This document shows positions 15,867 to 24,199 of a stretch of DNA of 64,000 nucleotides, one piece after another. The notes under the pieces are model-generated. The model saw only the letters and a program-made list of their open reading frames with translations, had not been told where the DNA came from and ran no database searches. Each line of letters begins with the position of its first letter. Position 1 is the first letter of the stretch. The stretch is taken from assembly GCF_900108335.1 (NCBI RefSeq), contig NZ_FNVT01000030.1:50178-114177 (forward strand), written 5' to 3'. The DNA comes from Nonomuraea solani (GTDB lineage: Bacteria > Actinomycetota > Actinomycetes > Streptosporangiales > Streptosporangiaceae). The position numbers and the translations under genes were made by a program.

Positions 15867-17237
15867 ATGCCGGTCGATCTGAACAACGCACAACCCTTGG
15901 CCTGGGATTCGGCCACGCTCGACGCGGACACCAAGGCGATGCTCGACAATCTTCAGCCGAACATTCTGCGCGCTCACGTACGTGAGCACCTGTCCGTGCT
16001 GTTCGTCCGGTTCAACGACGCGCTGGAGGGGCGGGCCTACCTCCGGCACATCGCGACCACCACGATGAAGTCGGCCAGAAAGCACCTGGAGGAGGTGCGC
16101 GACTTCGCGACCGGCCGCCGCCGCGGCACGCCGTACGTGGGCATCGGCATCAGCAAGGCGGGTTACCGCGACCTAGGCCACTCGGTCGAGGACGTGCGCA
16201 AGTTCGGCGACCCGGTCTTCCGCGACGGCATGAAGCGGCGGATCGAGCAGGTCGCCGACCCCAAGGTGGAGGAGTGGGAGCGCGTCTACCAGCGCGAGAT
16301 CCACGCCGTCATCCTGATCGGGGACGCCGACCCCGGCCCGGTCGGACGACTGCGCGCGGAGATCCTCGGCGCGCTGCCCGAGAGCGCCAGGCTGCTCGGC
16401 GAGGAGAGCGGGCAGGGCATGCGCAACCCGGCGGGCGACGGCATCGAGCACTTCGGCTACGTGGACGGCCGCAGCCAGCCGCTGTTCCTGAAGGACGAAG
16501 TGGACAAGGAGCCGAAGAAGCACTGGGACCCGGCGTTCCCGCTGGGCAACGTCCTGGTGCCCGACCCGTTCGCGCCGAACCCCGTCCGCCATCACGGGAG
16601 CTACCTGGTGTTCAGGAAGCTGGAGCAGAACGTACGGGCGTTCAAGGAGATCGAGCGCGACCTGGCCGACGACCTCGGACTGGCCGGCGCCGACCGCGAG
16701 CGGGCGGGCGCCATGCTCGTCGGCCGCTTCAAGGACGGCACCCCGGTGACGAGCAGGCGCAAGGCGAGCGGCGGGCCGGTGTCCAACGACTTCACCTTCG
16801 ACGGGGACGACGGGTCCAAGTGCCCGTTCAGCGGGCACGTCAGGAAGACGAACCCGCGCTCGTTCGGGCGCAACGTGCTGATGGCCAGGCGCGGGCAGAC
16901 CTACGGCGAGCGCACCGATGAGCCGTGGGACGACTCGCCGCCGGAGGACCGGCCGAGCGGGGAGGTCGGGCTGCTGTTCATGGCGTTCAACGGCAGCCTG
17001 CTCGACCAGTTCGAGTTCACGCAGCAGAGCTGGGCGAACAACGCCGACTTCGAGAACCCGGCGACCGGGCACGACCCGGTCATCGGGCAGGGTGCGCGCG
17101 ACATCAAGGTGACGTTCCCGAAGGCGTGGGGCAAGCCTGAGATGTCCGTCCCGCAGGGGCAGGTGGCCCAGACGGTCACGATGAAGGGCGGCGAATACTT
17201 CTTCGCCCCGTCCCTGGCCTACCTGCGCAACCTCTGA
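15867..17237 (+). CDS. Dyp-type heme peroxidase
   Basis: 456 residues. The GxxDG signature is GYVDG (197-201, catalytic Asp200). The proximal heme ligand is probably His324 in CPFSGHVRKTNPR, with the family NPR motif next to it. The long form with NDFTFDGDDGSKCPFSGH resembles the fungal-like/class V DyPs that oxidise dyes and lignin-type phenols. No signal peptide is evident, so location is uncertain. GAAGGA lies before ATG 15867. Single gene followed by a GC hairpin. Confidence 0.92.
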   Translation: MPVDLNNAQPLAWDSATLDADTKAMLDNLQPNILRAHVREHLSVLFVRFNDALEGRAYLRHIATTTMKSARKHLEEVRDFATGRRRGTPYVGIGISKAGYRDLGHSVEDVRKFGDPVFRDGMKRRIEQVADPKVEEWERVYQREIHAVILIGDADPGPVGRLRAEILGALPESARLLGEESGQGMRNPAGDGIEHFGYVDGRSQPLFLKDEVDKEPKKHWDPAFPLGNVLVPDPFAPNPVRHHGSYLVFRKLEQNVRAFKEIERDLADDLGLAGADRERAGAMLVGRFKDGTPVTSRRKASGGPVSNDFTFDGDDGSKCPFSGHVRKTNPRSFGRNVLMARRGQTYGERTDEPWDDSPPEDRPSGEVGLLFMAFNGSLLDQFEFTQQSWANNADFENPATGHDPVIGQGARDIKVTFPKAWGKPEMSVPQGQVAQTVTMKGGEYFFAPSLAYLRNL

Positions 17238-17245
17238 GCGCCTGT

Positions 17246-17272
17246 CCCGGGGCCGGCGCGCCCGGCCCCGGG
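17246..17272 (+). terminator. Terminator after the DyP gene
   Basis: 11-bp perfect stem CCCGGGGCCGG / CCGGCCCCGGG with a 5-nt loop, 9 nt after the peroxidase stop. Confidence 0.7.
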
Positions 17273-17356
17273 GCTTCTCCCTCAGCAGAAGGATGTACAT
17301 CGGGTTCAGCCCGCCGGAGGAGGTGGGCACCCGCTCACGCCCGACATCATCGGTAC

Positions 17357-18040
17357 ATGACCATCGGACTGCTGCTCACCCTCGCCGCCCTGGCGATCGT
17401 CGACAGCACCAGCTTCGGCACCCTCGGCATCCCCGTCTACCTGCTGCTGTCCTCGGACCGGTCGCGGACGTCGCGGTTGCTGATCTACCTGGCCACCGTG
17501 GCGGGCTTCTACTTCCTGGTGGGCGTGGCGCTCATGCTGGGGCTGTCGACGGTGATGGAGCAGTTCGGTGACGCGCTGCGCAGCCGGCCCGCCTACATGG
17601 TGCAACTGGCCCTGGGCGTGGGGCTGTTCCTGCTGAGCTGGCGGTTCGATCCGAAGTGGCGGGCCAAGCGGGGCCTGCCGGAGCGCCGGTTCGAGCCGCG
17701 CGTGGGCGGGCCCCGGGTGATGGTGCTGCTCGGGCTGACCGCCGGGGCGCTGGAAGTGGCGACGATGGTGCCCTATCTGGCCGCGATCGGCATCATGACC
17801 ACCTCCGGGCTGGCCATCGGGCGGTGGCTGCCGCTGCTGGCGGCGTACGTGCTGGTCATGATCCTGCCGCCGCTCGCCCTCATGGCGCTGCGCGGCGTGG
17901 CGGGTGACTGGCTGGAGCCCAAGCTGGAGCGGTTCCGTGCCTGGCTGGCCAAGCATTCGGCGTCGGCGGTGAGCTGGGCGATCGCGATCGTCGGGTTCCT
18001 GATCGCCCGCGACGCGGCCGTCTATCTGTTCTTCACCTGA
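17357..18040 (+). CDS. GAP (Sap) family membrane protein
   Basis: 227 residues, about six helices. The start LLLTLAALAIVDSTSFGTLG and GLTAGALEVATMVPYLAAIG are typical of the GAP/Sap family (sulfolipid-1-addressing protein; peptidoglycolipid addressing), a LysE-like transporter fold implicated in moving glycolipids to the cell surface in mycobacteria. The substrate in this organism is unknown. Cytoplasmic membrane; monocistronic, 60 nt before the NhaA-fusion gene. Confidence 0.85.
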   Translation: MTIGLLLTLAALAIVDSTSFGTLGIPVYLLLSSDRSRTSRLLIYLATVAGFYFLVGVALMLGLSTVMEQFGDALRSRPAYMVQLALGVGLFLLSWRFDPKWRAKRGLPERRFEPRVGGPRVMVLLGLTAGALEVATMVPYLAAIGIMTTSGLAIGRWLPLLAAYVLVMILPPLALMALRGVAGDWLEPKLERFRAWLAKHSASAVSWAIAIVGFLIARDAAVYLFFT

Positions 18041-18100
18041 CCGCGACGCAGGGTGATCAGACGAGGGCTCTAAGATCGGATCTCCGGGGGGAGATCTTCG

Positions 18101-19897
18101 ATGTTGCGGGCGTTCCTGAGGACCGAGGCCGGCAGCACCACCGTGCTGCTCGGGGCCACCGTGCTGGCCCTGCTGTGGGCGAATTCGCCGTGGGCCGGCA
18201 CCTACGAGGCGTTCTGGCACACGCCGATGGGGCTGTCGTTCGGGGACGCCGCGTTCTCGCTGGACCTGCGCCACTGGGTCAACGACGGGCTCATGACCGT
18301 CTTCTTCTTCCTCATCGGGCTCGAAGTCTCCTACGAGGTCCGGCTCGGCCAGCTCAGGGACCGGCGGCTGATCGCCGTGCCGGCCGTCGCGGCGCTCGGC
18401 GGGATGCTCATACCGGCCGGGCTCTACCTGCTGCTCAACTTCGGCGGCCCGGGGGCGGTCGGGTGGGGCGTGCCGATCGCCACCGACACCGCCTTCGTGC
18501 TGGGCGTGCTGGCCGTGGTGGGGGCCCGCTGCCCCGATCCGCTGCGGGCGTTCCTGCTGACGCTGGCCATCGTGGACGACGTGCTGGCCATCATGATCAT
18601 CGCGATCTTCTACACCGCCAGCATCTCGGTGCCCGCGCTCGTCACCGCCGCCGCGCTGCTGGCCGCCATCGTGCTGCTGCGGTGGCTGAAGATCTGGCGG
18701 GCGCCCGCGTACATCCTGCTGGGGTTCGGGCTCTGGGTGGCCACGCTGGAGAGCGGCATCCATCCGACGCTCGTCGGCATCGCGCTCGGGATCCTCGTCT
18801 TCGTGTACGCGCCCACCGACCAGAAACTGCTGCTGGCCGGGGAGGCGGTGCAGGAGTTCACCAGCGAGCCCAGCGCCCAGGCCGCCAGGGAGGCCACGCG
18901 GCGCGTGCAGCGGGCCGTCTCCGTCAACGAGCGGCTGCAGCTCCGGCTGCACCCGTGGAGCAGCTACGTGATCGTGCCGATCTTCGCGCTGGCCAACGCC
19001 GGGGTGCGGCTCGACGGCGAGACCCTGCGGGCCGCCGCCACCTCTCCCGTCGCGTGGGGCGTGGCGCTGGGCCTGGTGCTGGGCAAGTTCGTCGGCATCT
19101 CGCTGGGCACGTGGCTGCCGCTGCGGTTCGGCTGGGGGATCCTGCCGGGCAACCTGGTGTGGGGCCAGTTGCTGGGCGGGGCCGCCGTGTCGGGGATCGG
19201 GTTCACGGTGGCGCTGTTCATCGTGGAGCTGGCCTTCGAGGACCCCGGCCTGCACGATTCCGCGAAGATCGGCATCCTGGCAGGGTCGCTGCTGTCGGCG
19301 TTGCTGGGCTGGATCATCTTCCGGATGGCCTGGGACCGGGGCGGGGTGTGCGCGCCGCCCGACGCCGAGCCGTCCGAAGACCTGCCCACGCTCCTCACCT
19401 CGCCGGTCGGGCCGGATGACCACGTGCGGGGTCCCGCGGACGCCCGGGTGACCATCGTCGAATACGGCGACTTCGAGTGCCCCTACTGCGGGCGGCTGCA
19501 CCCGATCCTGGAGGAACTGCGCAGGAAGAACCCCGACGTGCGGCACGTGTTCCGGCACATGCCGCTGCGCACCCTGCACCCGCGGGCCGTGGCCGCCGCG
19601 ATCGTCTCCGAGGCCGCCGCCGATCAGGGGCGGTTCTGGGAGATGCACGACATCCTCTACGACAACCAGCGCTTCCTCACCGACGCCGACCTGGAGCACT
19701 ACGCCGCCGAGCTGGACGTCCGGTCCTGGTCGGAGGTGCCGCGCCACGTCGCCAGAATCGGGCGCGACGAGGAGTCCGGCCAGGCGAGCGGCGTGCGCGG
19801 CACCCCCACCCTCTTCCTGAACGGCGTGCGCTACGAGGGCGGCCTGGATCTCGATTCGATCAGCAGGGCGGTGGCAGAACTCCGCCAGTCGTCATAG
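18101..19897 (+). CDS. nhaA: Na+/H+ antiporter NhaA fused to a DsbA-like thioredoxin domain
   Basis: 598 residues. Residues 1-~410 are NhaA, with the ion-binding Asp pair Asp159-Asp160 in LAIVDDVLAI and ATDTAFVLGVL helix IV. After a Pro/Asp-rich linker, residues ~430-598 form a DsbA/thioredoxin domain with CPYC at 460-463 and a cis-Pro segment RGTPTLFLNG. NhaA exchanges Na+ for protons; the added domain suggests redox control or disulfide exchange at the membrane (inference). Which face it occupies depends on the number of helices. GGGGGAGA precedes ATG 18101. The fusion is known from other actinomycetes. Confidence 0.93.
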   Translation: MLRAFLRTEAGSTTVLLGATVLALLWANSPWAGTYEAFWHTPMGLSFGDAAFSLDLRHWVNDGLMTVFFFLIGLEVSYEVRLGQLRDRRLIAVPAVAALGGMLIPAGLYLLLNFGGPGAVGWGVPIATDTAFVLGVLAVVGARCPDPLRAFLLTLAIVDDVLAIMIIAIFYTASISVPALVTAAALLAAIVLLRWLKIWRAPAYILLGFGLWVATLESGIHPTLVGIALGILVFVYAPTDQKLLLAGEAVQEFTSEPSAQAAREATRRVQRAVSVNERLQLRLHPWSSYVIVPIFALANAGVRLDGETLRAAATSPVAWGVALGLVLGKFVGISLGTWLPLRFGWGILPGNLVWGQLLGGAAVSGIGFTVALFIVELAFEDPGLHDSAKIGILAGSLLSALLGWIIFRMAWDRGGVCAPPDAEPSEDLPTLLTSPVGPDDHVRGPADARVTIVEYGDFECPYCGRLHPILEELRRKNPDVRHVFRHMPLRTLHPRAVAAAIVSEAAADQGRFWEMHDILYDNQRFLTDADLEHYAAELDVRSWSEVPRHVARIGRDEESGQASGVRGTPTLFLNGVRYEGGLDLDSISRAVAELRQSS

Positions 19898-19940
19898 CGT
19901 CATCAAGTCTCGCTCCCTAATTCCTGGAGTTGTCTCCTCT

Positions 19941-20414
19941 ATGGCTTTTTCCGTCCTCATCAACGTCGTGGTCATGATCGTGCTGGGCGGCCTGCTCGCG
20001 GTCGGCGCCGGCCTGATGTTCATGCGCCGGCAGGAGCACGGCCGCGGGGCCGTACTGGGCGCGACCGGCTGTGTCGTGCTCCTGCTGGGCGTGATCATCA
20101 GCGGGGTGTTCAGCATCGCCCTGCCGTCACTGGTCTCGTCGTTCGGCGACGGGTACACCGTCCTCATCGTCGCGTACAACCTGATCAGCCTGCTCTTCCA
20201 GGTCGTCGGTACGGGCTTGCTGATCTTCGGCGTGATCGCCCGGCGCAACCCGCCGCAGGAGGCCCAGCAGGCCCAGGGTGCCTGGAACCAGCCCCAGCAG
20301 CCCGGCTGGAACCAGCCCCAGGGCGACTGGAACCAGCCGCAGCCGCCGCAGCAGCCTCCCGCTCAGCAGCCTGGCTGGCAGCAGCCGGGGCAGCCGCCGT
20401 TCAACCAGGGCTAA
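19941..20414 (+). CDS. Membrane protein with Gln/Pro/Trp-rich repeat tail
   Basis: 157 residues. Three hydrophobic segments fill residues 1-~100 (VLINVVVMIVLGGLLAVGAG, VLGATGCVVLLLGVIISGVF, LIVAYNLISLLFQVVGTGLL). The cytosolic or external tail repeats GxWNQPQ four or five times (WNQPQQPGWNQPQ, DWNQPQ). No family function is known. The tail resembles low-complexity segments of actinomycete polarity or wall-associated proteins. The stop overlaps that of the convergent SDR-like gene by 4 nt. Confidence 0.78.
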   Translation: MAFSVLINVVVMIVLGGLLAVGAGLMFMRRQEHGRGAVLGATGCVVLLLGVIISGVFSIALPSLVSSFGDGYTVLIVAYNLISLLFQVVGTGLLIFGVIARRNPPQEAQQAQGAWNQPQQPGWNQPQGDWNQPQPPQQPPAQQPGWQQPGQPPFNQG

Positions 20415-21211
20415 CGCCCGCTGAGATGGTCGGCCCAGGTGATCGCGCCCGCGGGCCTGGCCTTGGTGGTGAGATGGCCGGCTCGGAAGGCGCGGCCGAG
20501 CGCGCCGGGCACCCGCAGGCGTAGGAGGGGCCTGCGCAGCCCGCGCGCCCGTAGCCAGCTTTCGGCGAGCTCGGCCATCGTCAGCACCTGCGGCCCCCCG
20601 AACTCCTCGACGCCGTCGTCAGGACCGCTCTCGCCGAGTGTCCCGCCGCTCGGGCCGCGTTCCGTCAGTGCCACCAGGTGGGCGGCCAGGTCGCGCACGT
20701 CCACGGGCTGCGCCGGGATCCCCGGGTCGGCGATCAGCACACCGAACCGGGCCATACTCCCGAGCGTCTGGTCGACGAACTCGTGGAACTGGGTGGCCCG
20801 CACGATCGTCCACGGCACGCCACCCTCCCGGACGAGGCGCTCGGCGTGGACCTTGGTCCGGAAATATCCCCATGCCACCCGGTCCACGCCCACGATCGAG
20901 ACGTAGACGAAGTGCCGAACCACTGCCTCGCGAGCCGCCGCCAGCAGCGCCGACGTCCCGTCCAGCTCGACCGCGCGCGTGTAACGCCCCTTGTAGGGAG
21001 CCGTGGCCAGGTGCACGACCACCTCGGCCCCACGCACGGCCTCGGCCGGCCCCTGCCCGGTGGTGAGGTCGGCCACCAGCCATCGCACGCCATCGCCGGA
21101 AGCGCGCGCCGTACGGCTGGTGGCCCGCACGTCGTGGCCCGCCTCGGCCAGTTGTTCCAGCAGCACGCGGCCCAGCCGCCCGCTGCCGCCTGTCACAAGT
21201 ACCGATGTCAT
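20411..21211 (-). CDS. NAD(P)H-binding atypical SDR (NmrA/NAD-epimerase-like)
   Basis: 266 residues from ATG 21211. The dinucleotide motif VTGGSGRLGRVLLEQLAEAGHDV is at the N-terminus. HLATAP, YVSIVGVD and YFRTKVHAE follow the atypical SDR pattern (YxxxK present as YFRTK). Probably a cytosolic oxidoreductase or sensor; the substrate is unknown. No good ribosome site. It is tail-to-tail with the preceding membrane gene. Confidence 0.87.
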   Translation of the reverse strand: MTSVLVTGGSGRLGRVLLEQLAEAGHDVRATSRTARASGDGVRWLVADLTTGQGPAEAVRGAEVVVHLATAPYKGRYTRAVELDGTSALLAAAREAVVRHFVYVSIVGVDRVAWGYFRTKVHAERLVREGGVPWTIVRATQFHEFVDQTLGSMARFGVLIADPGIPAQPVDVRDLAAHLVALTERGPSGGTLGESGPDDGVEEFGGPQVLTMAELAESWLRARGLRRPLLRLRVPGALGRAFRAGHLTTKARPAGAITWADHLSGR

Positions 21212-21289
21212 AGGAGCTGGACGGCTGGGCAGGGGGAAGTGTGACAATGTTGACGTATATCGAAACTCCGCAGCATGCCTGAGGGGATC

Positions 21290-21604
21290 ATGAATCGCGA
21301 CCAGCCGGAACCGGACCCCAACCAGACGATCAGGCATCGCTACCCGCACTCCCAGCCGATGCCCTCGCAGGGCCCGCCGGAGTCGCCGTACACGCAGCGG
21401 CTCCCGTACACGCCGGACATGCTGCCCGACGTGCCCCTCTACGAGGCGAAGCCGGCGCGGTCCGGCTGGTGGTGGGTGATCGTGGCCGGTGGGCTGGTGC
21501 TGCTCATCGCGGCCATCGCCGTGGTGGCCATCCTGTTCGTACGCGGCGGCGGCGCCGCCACCGGGTCGCGGGCGCTGCAGGCGGAGACCGTCACACTCGG
21601 GTGA
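21290..21604 (+). CDS. Small single-pass membrane protein
   Basis: 104 residues from ATG 21290, behind GAGGGGATC. The N-terminal ~60 residues are Pro/Gln/Tyr-rich and hydrophilic. One helix follows (WWWVIVAGGLVLLIAAIAVVAILFV), then a short tail. Proline-rich N-terminus-in architecture is common in actinomycete anchored proteins. Function unknown. The 3' end overlaps the convergent gene by 14 nt. Confidence 0.72.
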   Translation: MNRDQPEPDPNQTIRHRYPHSQPMPSQGPPESPYTQRLPYTPDMLPDVPLYEAKPARSGWWWVIVAGGLVLLIAAIAVVAILFVRGGGAATGSRALQAETVTLG

Positions 21605-22043
21605 AGTCCATCGTCCAGTTCGTCTCCCAGGTCCGCCCGTCGTCGTCGGAGAACGCCTGCTCCCAGCGGCAGGCGTTCTCGTCGATGACCGTCCAGACGA
21701 ACCGGCAGCGCACCGGCCCGCCCTCGTGGCTCTCCTCGCCGTAGAACTCGCCCCGGTCGCCCTCGAACGAGCCCACCATCGGGCGGGTGTCGAGCTCGCC
21801 CGTCCGGCTGCTGGCCCAGTAGATGGACCACTGCCGGGTCTCCGGGTTGAACACGCGCACGGTGAGGCCGTGGGATCCCTTGGTCGGGAACTCGATCTCG
21901 TCAAAACTGGCCGCGCCGCCGAAGTGCCGGGTGGCGATCGAGTGGCCGGGGAACTCGTCCCATTCGTCGCTGCCGGCGAGGGGCTTGACGAGGCGGCGGT
22001 TGCGGACGTTCCAGTGGCCGGCGAAGAAGTCGAAGTCGTTCAT
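21591..22043 (-). CDS. DUF1579-like/lipocalin-like small protein under WYL regulator control
   Basis: 150 residues from ATG 22043. FDFFAGHWNVRNRRLVKPLA and RWEQAFSDDDGRTWETNW are characteristic of this uncharacterised beta-barrel family. It is divergent from a WYL regulator gene, and a perfect 8-bp-arm palindrome lies between them, so it is the probable regulon member. Cytosolic, no signal peptide. Upstream bases are C-rich with no Shine-Dalgarno. Confidence 0.83.
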   Translation of the reverse strand: MNDFDFFAGHWNVRNRRLVKPLAGSDEWDEFPGHSIATRHFGGAASFDEIEFPTKGSHGLTVRVFNPETRQWSIYWASSRTGELDTRPMVGSFEGDRGEFYGEESHEGGPVRCRFVWTVIDENACRWEQAFSDDDGRTWETNWTMDFTRV

Positions 22044-22065
22044 GGGGAGGACGGTAGGCCCGGGC

Positions 22066-22086
22066 CACTGACAGGTAGTGTCAGTG
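22066..22086. promoter_or_regulatory. Palindromic operator between DUF1579-like gene and WYL regulator
   Basis: CACTGACA-N5-TGTCAGTG, perfect 8-bp arms, ending 3 nt before the regulator's ATG and 22 nt from the other start codon. It is probably the WYL regulator's binding site. Confidence 0.7.
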
Positions 22087-22089
22087 TTC

Positions 22090-23061
22090 ATGCGCGCTTC
22101 CCGGCTCGTCTCGATCCTGCTGCTGCTGCAGACGCGCGGCCGGATGACCGCGCAGGAGCTGGCCGACCGGCTGGAGGTCTCGGTACGCACCATCTACCGC
22201 GACGTCGAGTCCCTCCACTCCGCCGGCATCCCGCTCTACGGCGACGCGGGGCCGAAGGGCGGCTACCAGTTGCTCGACGGCTATCGCACCCGGCTGACCG
22301 GGCTGACCGCCGACGAGGCCGAGTCCCTGTTCCTGGCGGGGCTGCCCGGTCCGGCGGCCGAGCTGGGCCTGGGCGCGGTGGTGACGGCGGCGCAGCTCAA
22401 GCTGATGGCCGCGCTGCCGGTCGAGTTGCGCGACCGCGCGGGGCGGATCCAGGAGCGGTTCCATCTCGACGCGCCCACCTGGTATCGGGATCAGGAGCCG
22501 GTGACGTATCTGCCGGCCGTGGCGGACGCGGTCTGGAACGAGCGGCGGATCCAGGTCCGCTATCGCCGGTGGAAGGCGCCGCAGGAGGTGGAGCGGCGGC
22601 TGGAGCCGTACGGGCTGGTGGTCAAGGCCGGTCGGTGGTATCTGGTGGCGCGGTCGGAGGGGGACGTGCGGACCTACCGGGTGTCGCAGATCCTCGACCT
22701 GCATCCGCTGCCCGAGCGGTTCACCCGGGCGGAGGGGTTCGATCTGACCGCCTACTGGGCGGGCTATCTGGCCGAGTTCGAGGCCAGGCTGCGGTGGGGC
22801 GAGGCGGTGGCGCGGGTGTCGCCGGAGGGGCTGCGGCGGCTGACCGATCTCATGACGCCCGGGGCGGTGAAGGCGGCCCACGAGAGCGCGCAGCCGCCGG
22901 ACGAGGAGGGGTGGATCCAGGTCACGGTGCCGATCGAGTCGATCGGGCACGCGCTCGGTGAGTTCCTGCGGCTGGGCACGGAGGCCGAGGTGCTCTCCCC
23001 GGCCGAGCTGCGGGATCAGGTGGGGGCCGCCGCGCGGGAGATCGCCGCTCGGTACCGCTGA
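22090..23061 (+). CDS. WYL-domain HTH transcriptional regulator (YafY type)
   Basis: 323 residues from ATG 22090. HTH at residues 1-60 (RASRLVSILLLLQTRGRMTAQELADRLEVSVRTIYRDVESL), then GGYQLLDGYRTRLTGL, a WYL domain (GRWYLVARSEGDVRTYRVSQI) and a WCX-like C-terminal domain. It is the larger, canonical paralogue of the regulator at 4372-5313. It is divergent from the DUF1579-like gene across a palindrome lying 3 nt before its ATG, so autoregulation is likely and the message may be leaderless. Confidence 0.93.
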   Translation: MRASRLVSILLLLQTRGRMTAQELADRLEVSVRTIYRDVESLHSAGIPLYGDAGPKGGYQLLDGYRTRLTGLTADEAESLFLAGLPGPAAELGLGAVVTAAQLKLMAALPVELRDRAGRIQERFHLDAPTWYRDQEPVTYLPAVADAVWNERRIQVRYRRWKAPQEVERRLEPYGLVVKAGRWYLVARSEGDVRTYRVSQILDLHPLPERFTRAEGFDLTAYWAGYLAEFEARLRWGEAVARVSPEGLRRLTDLMTPGAVKAAHESAQPPDEEGWIQVTVPIESIGHALGEFLRLGTEAEVLSPAELRDQVGAAAREIAARYR

Positions 23062-23123
23062 AGACCGCTCTTTGTGGGGATATTTCGTGTTAGGACATCC
23101 CCTGCCTTCAGAGAGCGCGCGCC

Positions 23124-23981
23124 ATGGATCTCCACGAGCGCCTGCTGGTTCAGGTCAGCGCCAGGGACGTCTACGACGCGGTGGCGCTGGCCGGGCATCC
23201 CGGCTCCGGGCTGGTCTTCACCGGCCAGGCCGCGCACGACGCGGTCCGGATGGTGCGGCGGCACGGCTACGACGGGCCCGTGCTGGCCGATCGGCGGCGG
23301 TACGCGGGGTCGGCGCGGGTCCGGGGGACGGCGCGGCTGTCGGCCGACTGGATCGCCGACCAGGTGGAGTCGGGGGTGACGGCCCCACTCACCGATTCCG
23401 GATATATCGGCAAAGGGGATGAGGAATCCCTGCACGCCATCCTCGAACAGGCCGCGCGGTGGGAGGGCGTGATCGCGGTGCTGCCCCTGCACGCGCGATG
23501 GCTGACCCAGGACCGGGCGACGCTGACCAGGACGGTCGTGGACTACGGGGTGCCGGTGGCGCTGGTCGTCGAGGACGGGGCGCCGTACCTGCCGATGGCG
23601 TTGCCGCTGCTCGCGGCGGGGGTCGAGGCGCCGGCGGCGCTGGCGTACGGGGCGGAGTGGGCCGCCGTCGGCGTGCGTGAGGTGTTGCGGCACCTTTATC
23701 CGGACACGCACGAGCCGCGCGGTGGCTGGCGGCGGGGCGGGGCGCGCAGCGCGTTCGTGACGGAGCGGCTGGCGTTCGTGCCGGTCGAGCGGCTCGGGCC
23801 GGGTACGTGCGGCTGCTCCACCTGCCACGGCCGCCCGCTGCGCCACCTGGTGGCGGCCGACGAGCTCGTGGTGAACACGCACAACGCCAAGTGCCTGCAC
23901 CGCCTGCACAACCGCCTGCTCCGCGCCACCGACCGGCGACGCTGGTGGCGCGAGCTGACGGCGGCGGCACTCACGGCGTGA
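23124..23981 (+). CDS. Unknown protein with a TGT-like zinc site
   Basis: 285 residues of no family I can name. The C-terminus has Cys229-Gly-Cys231-Ser-Thr-Cys234 and, 19 residues on, NTHN with His253. This resembles the CxCxxC...H zinc site and LNTIHN motif of tRNA-guanine transglycosylases, though shortened. The first ~190 residues alternate short hydrophobic strands and helices (LVFTG, GPVLAD, VIAVLPLHARW, VPVALVVED), as in a TIM barrel. The TGT catalytic aspartates cannot be placed. A role in nucleobase exchange on RNA or DNA is only a hypothesis. The 3' end overlaps the broken PIG-L-type gene by 11 nt. Confidence 0.6.
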   Translation: MDLHERLLVQVSARDVYDAVALAGHPGSGLVFTGQAAHDAVRMVRRHGYDGPVLADRRRYAGSARVRGTARLSADWIADQVESGVTAPLTDSGYIGKGDEESLHAILEQAARWEGVIAVLPLHARWLTQDRATLTRTVVDYGVPVALVVEDGAPYLPMALPLLAAGVEAPAALAYGAEWAAVGVREVLRHLYPDTHEPRGGWRRGGARSAFVTERLAFVPVERLGPGTCGCSTCHGRPLRHLVAADELVVNTHNAKCLHRLHNRLLRATDRRRWWRELTAAALTA

Positions 23982-24199
23982 CGGCCTGCCAGCAGTGGGT
24001 CCAGTGGCGGTCGTCCAGTTCCGTACGTGCCGGGGCTCCAGCAGCAACCGCGTGTACGGGTGCCGCGCCTCCACCGTCCGCTCCGTGCGCTCGTCGCGGG
24101 ACATGCGCGGCGCGTGGATCCGCAGCACGTCGTCGATCTGGGCGCCGGCCGTAGGTCGAGGTCGCCCGCGTGGGCGCCGATCGCCAGGACGTGCGTCAT
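23971..24199 (-). pseudogene. Broken PIG-L-type deacetylase gene (both ends, middle lost)
   Basis: ATG 24199 overlaps the GNAT stop (ATGA) and reads MTHVLAIGAHAGDLDL, the start of PIG-L-type N-acetylglucosaminyl deacetylases (AHxDD-like motif, here AHAGDLD). The frame then degenerates. In another frame the last codons read ELDDRHWTHCWQAVTP and stop. Only 229 bp separate the two ends, against ~700-800 for the family, and they are out of phase by one, so an internal deletion is inferred. The missing core would have held the rest of the zinc site. Confidence 0.6.
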
